DNA of 64,000 nucleotides from Paenimyroides tangerinum (GCF_003865405.1 NZ_RQVQ01000003.1:1-64000); one strand, 5' to 3'; positions 44,160-53,571 are shown, numbered from the stretch's first letter. Numbers and translations are program-made. Notes: generated from the letters alone by a model not told the origin.

Positions 44160-45484
44160 TGGGAGATATAATTAATATATATTCAGATATCCCTGTAAAT
44201 TGGTCAGTTTCTAAACTAAAGTATTTTTCATCCATTTATACTGGTAATAGTTTGAATGATGCTGAAAAAAATAAATTTTCTAATGACGAAGATGGTCTAG
44301 AAGGTAGAATTTACATTTCTTCTAAGGATATAAATGTCAATAATAATTCTTGTAATTATGACACGGATATAATTATACCCTACAATGAAACTAAATATAA
44401 ATTAGCTCCACTTGGTTCATCTCTTTTATGTATTGAGGGAGGTAGTGCAGGAAAGAAATTAACTTTCACTAAACAAGAAGTTTGTTTTGTAAATAAACTA
44501 GCTTGTTTTACAGGTGAAGATAGTGAATCGTCAAAATTTATCTATTATTATTTACAAAGTGACGGATTTAAGGTTCAATTTAATAGTTCATTAAGCGGGC
44601 TAATTGGAGGAGTATCATTAACGAATCTAAATGATTTCCAAGTACCAATCCCCCCAAAGCAAACCCAAATCCGTATTGCTGAATTTTTAGATAAAAAGAC
44701 AGCTGAGATTGATACCATTATACAGAAAAAGGAAAGTCTTTTACTTCTTTTAGAAGAAAAGAAAAAAGCCATCATCAACGAAGCGATAACGGGAAAAAAA
44801 GTTTGGAATGGAAATGCTTGGACTGAGCCAGTCGAAGTCAAGGATTCTGGTATCGAATGGCTTGGTGAAATTCCAGAGCATTGGGAATTAACACAATTAA
44901 AGTATCTTACTGAAAAAGTAGGAAGCGGTGTTACGCCAAGAGGAGGAGCTGAAGTTTATACAGAAGAGGGTGTTAAATTTATTAGAAGTCAAAATGTTTA
45001 TTTTGATGGTTTAAGGTTAGATGATGTCGTTTTTATTGATGAAAAAACACATTTGCAGATGGAAAACTCTAAAGTTGTATTTAATGATGTTTTATTAAAT
45101 ATTACTGGAGGATCAATCGGTAGATCATGCGTGGTTGAAATGAATGAGGAATTCAATGTAAATCAGCATGTATGCATCATTAGACCAACTGACGAATTAA
45201 ATTCTAAATACCTAAATTATTTTCTATATTCTAATATTGGCCAAACTCAAATTAGATTAGGTATAACAGGAGGAAATAGAGAAGGTTTAAACTTTGAAAA
45301 TCTGAAAAGCTTTATAATTCCAAAACTAAATGTAGTAGAGCAGGAATTAATTGTTGATACGATTAAATCAAAAGTTCTTGAATTGAATTCAATTAGCAAT
45401 AAAATCCAAGCTCAAATCAACAAACTTAAAGAATACCGTCAATCATTAATCTCAGAAGCTGTAACAGGCAAAATAGATATATAA
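44159..45484 (+). CDS. hsdS: Type I restriction-modification specificity subunit
   Basis: This encodes 441 aa with two target-recognition domains, each beginning with an 'IPVNWSVSKLKYF' / 'IPEHWELTQLKYL' motif and ending in a helical spacer ('IRIAEFLDKKTAEIDTII' and 'KLKEYRQSLISEAVTGKI'). 'KKKAIINEAITGKKVW' is the central conserved region. It recognises the bipartite DNA site; the site itself cannot be read from sequence. Full length, so the system looks functional. Confidence 0.95.
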   Translation: MGDIINIYSDIPVNWSVSKLKYFSSIYTGNSLNDAEKNKFSNDEDGLEGRIYISSKDINVNNNSCNYDTDIIIPYNETKYKLAPLGSSLLCIEGGSAGKKLTFTKQEVCFVNKLACFTGEDSESSKFIYYYLQSDGFKVQFNSSLSGLIGGVSLTNLNDFQVPIPPKQTQIRIAEFLDKKTAEIDTIIQKKESLLLLLEEKKKAIINEAITGKKVWNGNAWTEPVEVKDSGIEWLGEIPEHWELTQLKYLTEKVGSGVTPRGGAEVYTEEGVKFIRSQNVYFDGLRLDDVVFIDEKTHLQMENSKVVFNDVLLNITGGSIGRSCVVEMNEEFNVNQHVCIIRPTDELNSKYLNYFLYSNIGQTQIRLGITGGNREGLNFENLKSFIIPKLNVVEQELIVDTIKSKVLELNSISNKIQAQINKLKEYRQSLISEAVTGKIDI

Positions 45485-45488
45485 CGCT

Positions 45489-48464
45489 ATGGCTACAGGA
45501 ACAAACGAAGGTGCTTTCGAGGCGCATGTGGTAAATTATTTAGTAAATACCGTAAAAGAATATCAAGAGAAACATACTTCTGTTTACAATAAAGACTTAT
45601 GTCTTATAGAGGAAGATGTTATTGCTTTTGTAAAAGACACCCAGCCGGATGAGTACAAAAAATTAGAGCAGCAATACGGCGATTTAACGGATCAGAAGAT
45701 TGTTGAAAACGTAGCTAAATCTATTGCTACAAACAAAACCTTACAGGTGCTTCGCGAAGGTGCCTTAAAAGATCGTGGGGTAAAATTGCAACTGGCTTAT
45801 TTTAAGCCCAACCACGACCGTTCGCCAGAGCATTTAGATAACTATAAAAAGAATAGATTAACTGTAGTCCGTCAGTTAGGTTATTCTACAAAAAATAACA
45901 ATTCGCTAGATTTAGCTTTCTTTATCAATGGTATTCCTGTAGCGACTGCCGAACTAAAAAATGCGTTAACTGGTCAGTATCTATCACAAGCCATAGAGCA
46001 ATATCGTAAAGATAGAGATGCCAAAGAAAGGTTATTTGAATTTCAACGTTGTTTGGTTCATTTTGCAGTGAGTACAGAAAAGATTGCCATGACCACAAGA
46101 TTGGCAAACGAAAAGACTTTTTTCTTACCTTTCAATCAAGATTTAGAAAACTACCGCGAAGATGATTTTGCTACGTCATATTGGTATAGCGATGTAATGC
46201 GTAAAGATTCTTTACTTGATTTGGTTCAGAATTTTATCAATTTACAAACCAATGAAGAGAAGATTTTTAATATAAAAACTAATGCTATTGAAGTAAAGAG
46301 ATCAGAAGTACTGATTTTTCCCCGTTTTCATCAACGTCGTGCAGTCAATAGATTATTAAAAGATGTAAAAGATAAAGGTGTTGGTCAAAAGTACTTGATA
46401 CAACATTCAGCTGGTTCTGGTAAATCGAATACGATTTCTTGGTTGGCACATCGCTTATCAGATTTGTATCAAAATCCATCTGATCCAAAATCATTATTTG
46501 ACACCACAATAGTGGTTACAGACCGTCGTGTATTAGATAAGCAGATACAAAACAATATTCGCCAGTTTGAACAAACACCAGGAGCTGTAGCCTATATTGA
46601 TGAAAATAAATCAGCACAAGATTTACGAATAGCTATAGAGAACGGAAGTAGAATTATTGTGACAACTTTACAAAAATTCCCAGTTATTTCTGAATCTGTT
46701 TCACATTTTAGCGAGCGGAAATTTGCCGTAATTATAGATGAAGCACATTCCTCTCAATCGGGTGAAGCAGCTCGTCACTTACGCAAGTCATTGTCTTTAG
46801 AAGAGGCTGAAGAAAAAGACGTGGTAGAAAAAAGCTTAGATGATATCATTGAGGATGAAATCAAGAGCAAAGGCGATCAAAAAAACATTTCGTTTTTTGC
46901 CTTTACAGCAACCCCAAAAAGTAAAACCTTAGAAATTTTTGGTACAAAAAATCAAGCTGGCGATAAAACCGAGTTTGATTTATATTCTATGGAACAAGCC
47001 ATAAAGGAAGGCTTTATTTTAGATGTTCTGAAAAATTATATGTCTTGGAGACGTTATTACAAATTAGTGAAACGTTCTGAAGTAGAGGATAAAGAGTATT
47101 CTAAAAAACAAACCTTACGTTTATTAGCAAATTACGTTGATTTACAAGATCATGCTATTGAGAAGAAAACACGTATCATGCTAGAACACTTTGCATCGCA
47201 AACTCAGAATGAAATACAAGGTATGGCACGTGCCATGTTGGTAACAAAAAGTAGATTACATGCCGTTCGTTACAAACTAAAGTTTGATGAGATCATGCGT
47301 GAAATGAATCTACCTTATGAAGCTTTAGTAGCGTTTAGTGGTACAGTTACAGATGGCGATACGGGAGCAGAACACACATCTGCGTCCATGAATCAATTAG
47401 AAGGTAAAATATCTGTTCCAGAAGCTTTAAAATTACCTAAATATCGTATACTTATTGTGGCGAATATGTACCAAACTGGTTTCGATGAACCTTTGTTACA
47501 TACCATGTTTGTGGATAAGAAATTAGGAGGTACAAGTACAGTGCAAACTCTTAGTCGTTTAAACCGTACTCGGAAGGGGAAAGATTCTACGATGGTTTTA
47601 GATTTTGTAAATGATCCCGAAAAAGTACAGGCAGATTTTCAATTCTACTATGGTAGTAACCGTATGGATTTTGGAGATCAGACTGACCAAAATTCAGTCT
47701 ATGATGTATTGAATAAAATTGAATCCGCGAATTTAATTTACCAGAATGATGTAGAAGCTTTCGCAGAAATATTCTTTAGAAAAGGTGATAATATGGAATT
47801 ATTACAACCTATTTTAAATAATTTGGTAGAACGATTTAACGGTCTTGAAAATGAAGTTCAAATTGAACTAAAAGCTACTATCAATGACTTTATTCGTTTG
47901 TATAGATTTTTATCACAAATTATAACCTTTACCGATATTGATTTAGAGAAATATTATGTACTATTAACAGCATTATTTAAAAAACTACCATCGAATAGAG
48001 TTTCATTACCCACTGATGTCTTAGAGAATGTAGAGTTAGATAGTTACAAACTTCAGCACCAATATACAACGGACCTACAATTAGAGTCTGCCGAAGTAAA
48101 TATGCAAGGTCAAACACCTGGAGGTGCTAATGGTATTCAAGAAGATGAATTTGAATTGTTAACCAAAATCATAAAAGTATTAAATGATACCTTTGGTTTA
48201 GATTTAAAAGATGAAGACAAAGTCGAGTTCATGAAGATGAAAGAGAATGTTTATCAGAACGAAGAGCTAATGACATTCTTTAATAAGAATAACTCTAAAG
48301 CCAATATTCAGGATAAATTCGATGAAACTATCGATGATGAGCTTTTGAATTTTATTGATGGTAAATTAAGTTTATACAACAAACTTACAGATGATCGGGT
48401 AAATAAAGAGTTTAAACGTCTTTGGTTTAACGAAGTGTATGATCGGGTATTGAGAGGAGTATAA
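45489..48464 (+). CDS. hsdR: Type I restriction endonuclease subunit R
   Basis: This encodes 991 aa: nuclease domain with 'NSLDLAFFINGIPVATAELKN' (PD-(D/E)XK, residues 135-160), Walker A 'HSAGSGKSNTISWLAH' near 305, DEAH box 'VIIDEAHSSQSGE' near 415, and helicase motif 'TGFDEPLL' and 'SRLNRTRKGK' further on. All motor and nuclease motifs look intact. It cleaves unmethylated DNA after translocation. The last gene of the module. Confidence 0.95.
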   Translation: MATGTNEGAFEAHVVNYLVNTVKEYQEKHTSVYNKDLCLIEEDVIAFVKDTQPDEYKKLEQQYGDLTDQKIVENVAKSIATNKTLQVLREGALKDRGVKLQLAYFKPNHDRSPEHLDNYKKNRLTVVRQLGYSTKNNNSLDLAFFINGIPVATAELKNALTGQYLSQAIEQYRKDRDAKERLFEFQRCLVHFAVSTEKIAMTTRLANEKTFFLPFNQDLENYREDDFATSYWYSDVMRKDSLLDLVQNFINLQTNEEKIFNIKTNAIEVKRSEVLIFPRFHQRRAVNRLLKDVKDKGVGQKYLIQHSAGSGKSNTISWLAHRLSDLYQNPSDPKSLFDTTIVVTDRRVLDKQIQNNIRQFEQTPGAVAYIDENKSAQDLRIAIENGSRIIVTTLQKFPVISESVSHFSERKFAVIIDEAHSSQSGEAARHLRKSLSLEEAEEKDVVEKSLDDIIEDEIKSKGDQKNISFFAFTATPKSKTLEIFGTKNQAGDKTEFDLYSMEQAIKEGFILDVLKNYMSWRRYYKLVKRSEVEDKEYSKKQTLRLLANYVDLQDHAIEKKTRIMLEHFASQTQNEIQGMARAMLVTKSRLHAVRYKLKFDEIMREMNLPYEALVAFSGTVTDGDTGAEHTSASMNQLEGKISVPEALKLPKYRILIVANMYQTGFDEPLLHTMFVDKKLGGTSTVQTLSRLNRTRKGKDSTMVLDFVNDPEKVQADFQFYYGSNRMDFGDQTDQNSVYDVLNKIESANLIYQNDVEAFAEIFFRKGDNMELLQPILNNLVERFNGLENEVQIELKATINDFIRLYRFLSQIITFTDIDLEKYYVLLTALFKKLPSNRVSLPTDVLENVELDSYKLQHQYTTDLQLESAEVNMQGQTPGGANGIQEDEFELLTKIIKVLNDTFGLDLKDEDKVEFMKMKENVYQNEELMTFFNKNNSKANIQDKFDETIDDELLNFIDGKLSLYNKLTDDRVNKEFKRLWFNEVYDRVLRGV

Positions 48465-48482
48465 GATTATACTTGGTTATTC

Positions 48483-48690
48483 TAGAAATATTCTTTTAAT
48501 TTTTTAAGGAATGAATAATTGACCGGGCTATGAAAGCCCGCAATAGGGAATTGAAAAATATAATGAAGTGGGTGGTGTGGGGCTATGTTTTTTGATTTTC
48601 TATTTCAGAACATAGCGATAAGCTCTTTTACTGCGAGGGGAATTGCGATGGAAAGTAAATGTGCTTAGGCTACAAAAAGTATGGGTATAA
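48483..48690. repeat. Diverged direct repeat, right copy, flanking the defence module
   Basis: It matches 38485-38690. It carries the hairpin CGGGCT / AGCCCG (48524-48540), equivalent to CAGGCT / AGCCTG in the left copy, and a second hairpin GGCTATGTT / AACATAGC around 48581-48616. The two copies bracket the module from the WYL gene to hsdR. The gap to 48742 otherwise holds only the integrase terminator. Confidence 0.75.
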
Positions 48691-48693
48691 AAA

Positions 48694-48717
48694 AAGCAGG
48701 ATCGTTAAATCCTGCTT
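48694..48717 (-). terminator. Terminator of the integrase gene
   Basis: The stem AAGCAGGAT / ATCCTGCTT is followed on the minus strand by seven or more T. It lies 26 bp after the integrase stop. Confidence 0.75.
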
Positions 48718-48742
48718 AAACTTTACTATTGATTAGTATAAT

Positions 48743-50011
48743 TTAGATAGCTAAATCTTCTTGCTCCATTTGAATAAATGCAGCTTCCATTCCTGCGAAT
48801 TTTGGTGATACCAAATCCATATCCTTGCTAATTTTCTGACTTGTGATCTTGGCATAAATCTGTGTGGTAGAAATATTTTTGTGTCCCATCATTTTGCTGA
48901 GGCTTTCCAATGGAACACCTTCAGTAAGAAACATTGTTCCGAAAGTATGTCTTGCCGTGTGAAAAGTTACTTTTTGCTCTGTATTAATTTCTGCTTTTTC
49001 AATCAGTTTAGTAATGTGGTTATTACAGGTTACATTGGTAGGAACGGGAAAGATAAATTCATTACGTGTAGTGCCAATATACTTTTCTATGATACGTTTA
49101 GGGATTTCCATTAACCGAACATTGGAAGCAATATCTGATTTCTTTCTTCTGCTGATAATCCATTGATGACCGTCAAAGAAAGACTGGATATTGTTTCTGG
49201 TTAGTTTTTTAATATCCGCATAAGCAAGTCCGGTAAAACAACTGAAAATAAATAGATCTTTTACCAATTCGTATCGTGGGTGTGGTGGTACACACTTCAT
49301 CAACTTTTCTACATCCTCTTTCAGAATATAACCTCGATCGGTTTCTTCCATACTGATTTCATAATCCTCAAAAGGATTATCACGTATCAAACCTTTTTTA
49401 ATAGCCAGCTCCACCAAACTTAAAACAGGCATTGTGTAAACCCAAATCGTGTTATGGGAAGACTGCAAATCGTATCGAAGGTAAAAATCCAATTCACGGA
49501 TAAAATCGCAAGTCAATTCTCGAAAAGCCATATCATCACGATGGTAGCGTTCTTTTATAAACGTGCTAAGATGATTGTAAACCGTGATATACTTGTTGTA
49601 GGTGCTTTGTGAGCGTTCTCCTTTATCAACCAGTTTTTTAAATTCGATATTTTGATCGTTGAATACTTTAAGTATTGCATCGTCCATTACACCAACACCC
49701 AAAAACGATAATTTTACTTTTTGTGCCGTTGCAAAGCCCTCACGTTTCTGCATATCTTCATAAATCTTGTCAATGCGCCCACGAATGTTATCCAGTTTTT
49801 GGTTGATATTCAAAGCGATGACACTTTTACCCTGAACTCTTCCGTGTTTTAAATCCCAATTATTAGGATTGATTTCTAACTTTGTTCCCAAAGTTTTAGC
49901 TATTCCATCAATAGTAATACGTGCCATAATGGGGGCATTACCGTTCTTTTTCAGTTCGTTCTTTTTCAGATAGAAAAGAAGTTTGAACGTCGATTTTTTT
50001 GTCTGCTCCAT
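48743..50011 (-). CDS. Tyrosine recombinase / integrase of the element
   Basis: This encodes 422 aa: an N-terminal Arm-DNA-binding domain ('LFYLKKNELKKNGNAPIMAR'), a SAM-like core-binding domain, and the catalytic domain with lysine in 'ISRRKKSD', 'HTARHTFGT' (H, R), 'MMGHKNIS' (H) and tyrosine in 'TTQIYAKI'. The first catalytic arginine position reads alanine ('CFTGLAYADIKKL'), as in other Bacteroidota integrases of the IntDOT kind, where it is also absent. It sits at the inner side of the element's right boundary. Confidence 0.9.
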   Translation of the reverse strand: MEQTKKSTFKLLFYLKKNELKKNGNAPIMARITIDGIAKTLGTKLEINPNNWDLKHGRVQGKSVIALNINQKLDNIRGRIDKIYEDMQKREGFATAQKVKLSFLGVGVMDDAILKVFNDQNIEFKKLVDKGERSQSTYNKYITVYNHLSTFIKERYHRDDMAFRELTCDFIRELDFYLRYDLQSSHNTIWVYTMPVLSLVELAIKKGLIRDNPFEDYEISMEETDRGYILKEDVEKLMKCVPPHPRYELVKDLFIFSCFTGLAYADIKKLTRNNIQSFFDGHQWIISRRKKSDIASNVRLMEIPKRIIEKYIGTTRNEFIFPVPTNVTCNNHITKLIEKAEINTEQKVTFHTARHTFGTMFLTEGVPLESLSKMMGHKNISTTQIYAKITSQKISKDMDLVSPKFAGMEAAFIQMEQEDLAI

Positions 50012-50049
50012 AACTCAAATGTTTAATGTTTAAAATTAAATTACATTGA

Positions 50050-50143
50050 GTTACAAGGAAATATAAAAAGAAGTGCAAAAAGCTGAAATATAACCGATTA
50101 AGTACTTTAGTTACCTTTTGTAATCGGTAACGAATTAGTAACC
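50050..50143. promoter_or_regulatory. Repeated GTTAC motifs upstream of the integrase, candidate attachment / arm-site region
   Basis: GTTAC occurs at 50050-50054 and GTTACC at 50110-50115; the inverse GGTAAC is at 50126-50131 and GTAACC at 50138-50143. An inverted repeat ACCGATTA (50093-50100) / TAATCGGT (50121-50128) overlaps them. A TAACTTTG -7 element (50144-50151, plus strand) follows. The layout suits integrase or excisionase arm sites near the right end of the element. The crossover itself, somewhere between here and 50287, cannot be fixed because the other end is outside the window. Confidence 0.4.
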
Positions 50144-50287
50144 TAACTTTGTATTTTCACGTCCAAAACCAATCCGACACAGCGTCCCAAACTAAGACTA
50201 CTGTTTTATAAAGCACTGTATAGCAACGGTTTTAACCGTTTTGCTTATCTTTGCTTTTTATTAATCTTTTTTATTCAAAAATAGAAA

Positions 50288-50476
50288 TTATTCTTTTAGC
50301 CAAAGCTTAATTACAAATAATAATCCAATAAAACCTAAAAATCCTAGAAAAATCCAACTACTTCCTTTGTAATATGTTTTGTGTAAACGTAAATCTTTTC
50401 TATAAGTGTAAATCATTGCAGCTACAAAAACAATTGCGAAAAGAATTCCAAAGTAAATTTGACCAGTTGTAAACAT
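50288..50476 (-). CDS. Small two-helix membrane protein
   Basis: This encodes 62 aa with two hydrophobic helices (residues 5-22 and 40-58) joined by a basic loop ('YRKDLRLHKTYYKG'). It is a short flavobacterial protein of unknown role. First gene of the chromosomal core side. Confidence 0.65.
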   Translation of the reverse strand: MFTTGQIYFGILFAIVFVAAMIYTYRKDLRLHKTYYKGSSWIFLGFLGFIGLLFVIKLWLKE

Positions 50477-50523
50477 GTTGTTATATTTTGAAACAAATTT
50501 ACGGCTAAAAGTTAGAATAAAAA

Positions 50524-50549
50524 AAGAGCTTGTAAAAACAAGCTCTTTA
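50524..50549 (-). terminator. Terminator of ilvE
   Basis: The stem AAAGAGCTTGT / ACAAGCTCTTT has an AAAA loop and is followed on the minus strand by a T-run. It lies just past the ilvE stop at 50555. Confidence 0.85.
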
Positions 50550-50554
50550 ATTAA

Positions 50555-51625
50555 TTATATTTTAACTGTCCATCCGAAAGAATCATCGGCAAGTTTGTTT
50601 TGAATTTTTGTTAACTTATCTTTTAAGTCTAAAGCGTAAGAACCTTCGTTGTCCATATTTGGAAGTTCGTACATTTTATCTTTATAAGAGAAAGCTTCAA
50701 TTTGATTGATAACCGCAGCAGTTCCAGCGCCGAAAATTTCTTTTAAAGTTCCGTTTTCTGCAGCTTCTACGATTTCATCAACTAAAACTGGTCGAACTTC
50801 AATGTTGTAACCTTCTTTTTTAGCTAAATCAATTAAACTTTTACGAGTAACACCATCTAAAATTCGGTCAGAAGTTGGAGCTGTATAAATCGTATCATTA
50901 ATTCTAAAGAAAACATTCATTGTTCCAGATTCTTCTAATTTTGTATGAGTCGAATCTGTCCAGATAATTTGATTAAATCCAGCTTCTTGAGCTAATTTAG
51001 TTGGATAGAATTGAGCAGAATAATTTCCTGCAGCTTTTGCAGCTCCAATTCCTCCGTTTGCGGCTCTACTGAAATATTCAGCAATTTGTACTTTAATTTT
51101 TCCTGCGTAATATGATTTTGCTGGTGATAATAAAATACAGAATAAAAATTCATTTGAAGGAGAAGCAATAACGCCACTTTCTGTAGCAATCATAAATGGA
51201 CGGATGTATAAAGAGTTTCCTAAACCTTTACGAACCCATTCTTTTTCGATATTAATTAAAGCTTTTAAACCGTCTAAAAAAATTGTTTCGTCAATTTCTG
51301 GCATCGCTAAACGCACAGCTGATTTATTGAAACGATTAAAATTTTCTTCAGGTCTAAATAACCAAATTTCGTCATTTACATCTTTGTACGCCTTCATTCC
51401 TTCAAAAATCGCTTGTCCGTAATGAAAAACACGTGCAGAAGGATCTAGCTGAATCGGTGCATAAGGCTTGATTTCAGCTTGTTGCCAAGCATTGTTTTTG
51501 TATTCACAAACCAACATATGATCAGTGAATTTTGCTCCAAATTGTACATTTTCAAAGTCAAATGTGTCAATTTTAGATTTTTCTACGGGCGTAAAAGAGA
51601 AGTCTTTTAAGATATCTATCTCCAT
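50555..51625 (-). CDS. ilvE: Branched-chain amino acid aminotransferase
   Basis: This encodes 356 aa, a PLP-dependent class IV transaminase: 'FHYGQAIFEGMKAYK', 'SLYIRPFMIATE', 'GAAKAAGNYSAQFYPTKLA' and 'ESGTMNVFF', the typical eukaryote-like BCAT order. It interconverts leucine, isoleucine and valine with their keto acids in the cytoplasm. A possible promoter (TAATTTTG, 51684-51677, minus) lies upstream. Confidence 0.95.
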   Translation of the reverse strand: MEIDILKDFSFTPVEKSKIDTFDFENVQFGAKFTDHMLVCEYKNNAWQQAEIKPYAPIQLDPSARVFHYGQAIFEGMKAYKDVNDEIWLFRPEENFNRFNKSAVRLAMPEIDETIFLDGLKALINIEKEWVRKGLGNSLYIRPFMIATESGVIASPSNEFLFCILLSPAKSYYAGKIKVQIAEYFSRAANGGIGAAKAAGNYSAQFYPTKLAQEAGFNQIIWTDSTHTKLEESGTMNVFFRINDTIYTAPTSDRILDGVTRKSLIDLAKKEGYNIEVRPVLVDEIVEAAENGTLKEIFGAGTAAVINQIEAFSYKDKMYELPNMDNEGSYALDLKDKLTKIQNKLADDSFGWTVKI

Positions 51626-51676
51626 TTTTAATATTTTATAATGAGTTATGTTGTTCTGTAAACATATGTAATTTTA

Positions 51677-51704
51677 CAAAATTAGCAAAAATAATACTTG
51701 CAAA
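51677..51704 (-). promoter_or_regulatory. Candidate ilvE promoter
   Basis: On the minus strand TTTG, a 16-bp spacer and TAATTTTG resemble the Bacteroidota -33/-7 pair. It lies about 55 bp before the ilvE start codon. Confidence 0.45.
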
Positions 51705-51839
51705 CTCATTTTTTTTAAATAATTTTAAATCAATTGTCTATTTGTGTAATTTATCTATATTTAATTAATTAGCTGATAATTATAGAATTAAAATGTTTTT
51801 CAGGCTAGAATTCTCTGTTAAATTAAACTAAAAAAAGTG

Positions 51840-51847
51840 TATATTTG
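51840..51847 (+). promoter_or_regulatory. -7 promoter element for the DUF4920 operon
   Basis: TATATTTG matches TAnnTTTG and sits 20 bp before the ATG at 51867, giving a very short leader. This supports 51867 over an earlier start at 51837. Confidence 0.5.
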
Positions 51848-51866
51848 CCGAATTAAATCAAGAAAC

Positions 51867-52373
51867 ATGAAAAAAATAATTTTATTTTCTATTGGAATAA
51901 TGGCTTTTATAAGCTGTAATGATAAAAAAGAAGTTGCTGAAGCTGAAGTTGTTGAGCAAGTGAATTTCAAATCTTTTGGTGATTCTATTACTAATGAAAG
52001 TGTTTTAACAAAAGAAGAAATGTTGGCTAAATATGAAACAATGAAATCAACAGATACTTTAAATGTGAAATTTGGAGCTGATATTATTTCTACTTGTGCA
52101 AAAAAAGGATGTTGGATGACATTAAATTTAGCTGATGGTCAAGAATCTTTTGTTAAGTTTAAAGATTATGCATTTTTCGTTCCTAAAGAAGGAGCAGAAG
52201 AACATTATGCAGTAGTTGAAGGTAAAGCTTTTATCGAAGAAATATCAGTGGATGAATTAAAACATTATGCAAAAGATGCTGGGAAATCTCAACAAGCAAT
52301 TGATAGTATTGTTGAACCAAAGAGAACGTTACGTTTTATGGCTGACGGTGTTTTAATTGCTGATACTAAATAA
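51867..52373 (+). CDS. DUF4920 domain lipoprotein
   Basis: This encodes 168 aa: a lipoprotein signal peptide with lipobox 'FISC' (cysteine at about residue 17), then the DUF4920 body with 'ISTCAKKGCWMTL' and 'VKFKDYAFFVPKE'. The two cysteines suggest metal or disulphide chemistry; the function is unknown. Its stop overlaps the next start by one base (TAATG), so translation is coupled. Confidence 0.85.
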   Translation: MKKIILFSIGIMAFISCNDKKEVAEAEVVEQVNFKSFGDSITNESVLTKEEMLAKYETMKSTDTLNVKFGADIISTCAKKGCWMTLNLADGQESFVKFKDYAFFVPKEGAEEHYAVVEGKAFIEEISVDELKHYAKDAGKSQQAIDSIVEPKRTLRFMADGVLIADTK

Positions 52374-52822
52374 TGAAAAAAATTACAGTTCTTTTATTCG
52401 CTTGTTTTTTTGCATTTGCTTGTCAAGATAAAAAGAGTGAAGATTCTAGTGTGAAAACTAATGATTCGATAAAAAAAGAATCTAATTTTCAGATGTATGA
52501 AATGACCGAATTAGCTTTGTTGATGGAGCAAATGTATGCTTATAATCAACAGCTTCGTTCAAGAATTATTGATAACGATAGTTTGGGAGAATTTCCTGAA
52601 AAGTTTGAAAAAATTCATACAGCAGTAATGACCGATCCGACTGAAAATGATGCGTTTTATCAAGAACAAGCCGCATTTTATCTTGAAGCTCAAAAAGCGA
52701 TTTACGCAAATCCTGATCAAGCTAAAGAAAAATTTAATGCAATGGTTGAGTCTTGTTTAGCTTGTCATGCTAAAAAATGCGGAGGGCCGATTCCAAGAAT
52801 AAAAAAACTATTTATAAAATAA
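52373..52822 (+). CDS. Lipoprotein with C-terminal CxxCH haem-binding motif
   Basis: This encodes 149 aa. The lipobox is 'FACFFAFAC' around residues 10-17. The C-terminal 'ESCLACHAKKCGGP' is a c-type cytochrome haem motif. Residues 30-120 are helical and resemble four-helix cytochrome folds. It is probably a periplasmic or outer-membrane electron carrier working with the DUF4920 protein. It overlaps both neighbours by one base. Confidence 0.75.
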   Translation: MKKITVLLFACFFAFACQDKKSEDSSVKTNDSIKKESNFQMYEMTELALLMEQMYAYNQQLRSRIIDNDSLGEFPEKFEKIHTAVMTDPTENDAFYQEQAAFYLEAQKAIYANPDQAKEKFNAMVESCLACHAKKCGGPIPRIKKLFIK

Positions 52823-53490
52823 TGAAGCGAAAAGTAATTGAAACAGAAGATGGTTCAAGTACGATTTTAGTCGAAGCGTGGGGAGAAAGTTTTCATTCAA
52901 TCCACGGAGCAATTCAAGAAGCGCAACTCGTTTATATTGAAAACGGGTTGCGTTTTGTTTTTCAAAAAAATATCGAACAAATTCATATTCTTGAAATTGG
53001 TTTTGGAACAGGTTTGAATTGTTTTATGACTTTTATTGAATCAGAAAAAAATCAGAAAAAAATTTTTTATACGGGTGTTGAAGGATTTCCATTACAAGAA
53101 GATGAATGGAGTTCATTAAATTATCAACGCTTTTTTGATCCAAACTATGAATCAAAATTTTCTTTATTACATCAAAAGGATTGGGAAAAAGAAAACATGA
53201 TTTCATCCGATTTTAGTTTGATGAAAAAACAATTGATGTTTGAAAATATCGATTTCGAAAATCAGTTTGACCTAGTGTATTTTGATGCTTTTGGGTTTCA
53301 GTTTCAACCAGAATTATGGTCTGAATCAATTTTTACAAAAATTAAAAAGGCAATGAAACCAAATGGAGTTTTAGTAACTTACGCTTGTAAAGGTGAAGTA
53401 AATAGAACTTTAAAGAAACTTGGTTTTAAAATTGAAAAATTAGAAGGGCCTCCTGGGAAAAGAGAAATGACACGTGCTATTTTGATTTAA
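52822..53490 (+). CDS. mnmD: tRNA 5-methylaminomethyl-2-thiouridine methyltransferase
   Basis: This encodes 222 aa from the ATG at 52822 (the longer frame overlaps the haem lipoprotein). The SAM motif is 'ILEIGFGTGLNCFMTF', with 'DLVYFDAFGFQFQPELW' and 'GVLVTYACKGEVNRTLKKLGF' as in MnmD/MnmC(m) enzymes. It makes the last step of mnm5s2U34 in tRNA. The oxidase half is absent here, so it is the stand-alone MnmD form. Confidence 0.9.
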   Translation: MKRKVIETEDGSSTILVEAWGESFHSIHGAIQEAQLVYIENGLRFVFQKNIEQIHILEIGFGTGLNCFMTFIESEKNQKKIFYTGVEGFPLQEDEWSSLNYQRFFDPNYESKFSLLHQKDWEKENMISSDFSLMKKQLMFENIDFENQFDLVYFDAFGFQFQPELWSESIFTKIKKAMKPNGVLVTYACKGEVNRTLKKLGFKIEKLEGPPGKREMTRAILI

Positions 53491-53571
53491 TTTGTATTTT
53501 TTGATTTTTTTTATGTTTATTTTTTTTATTATTTAAAAAATTATATATATTTATAAAAAAATACATTAAAT

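Noticed and set aside
38485-48690. Composite transposon around the defence module
   Set aside because: The flanking repeats contain no transposase gene and no terminal inverted repeats.
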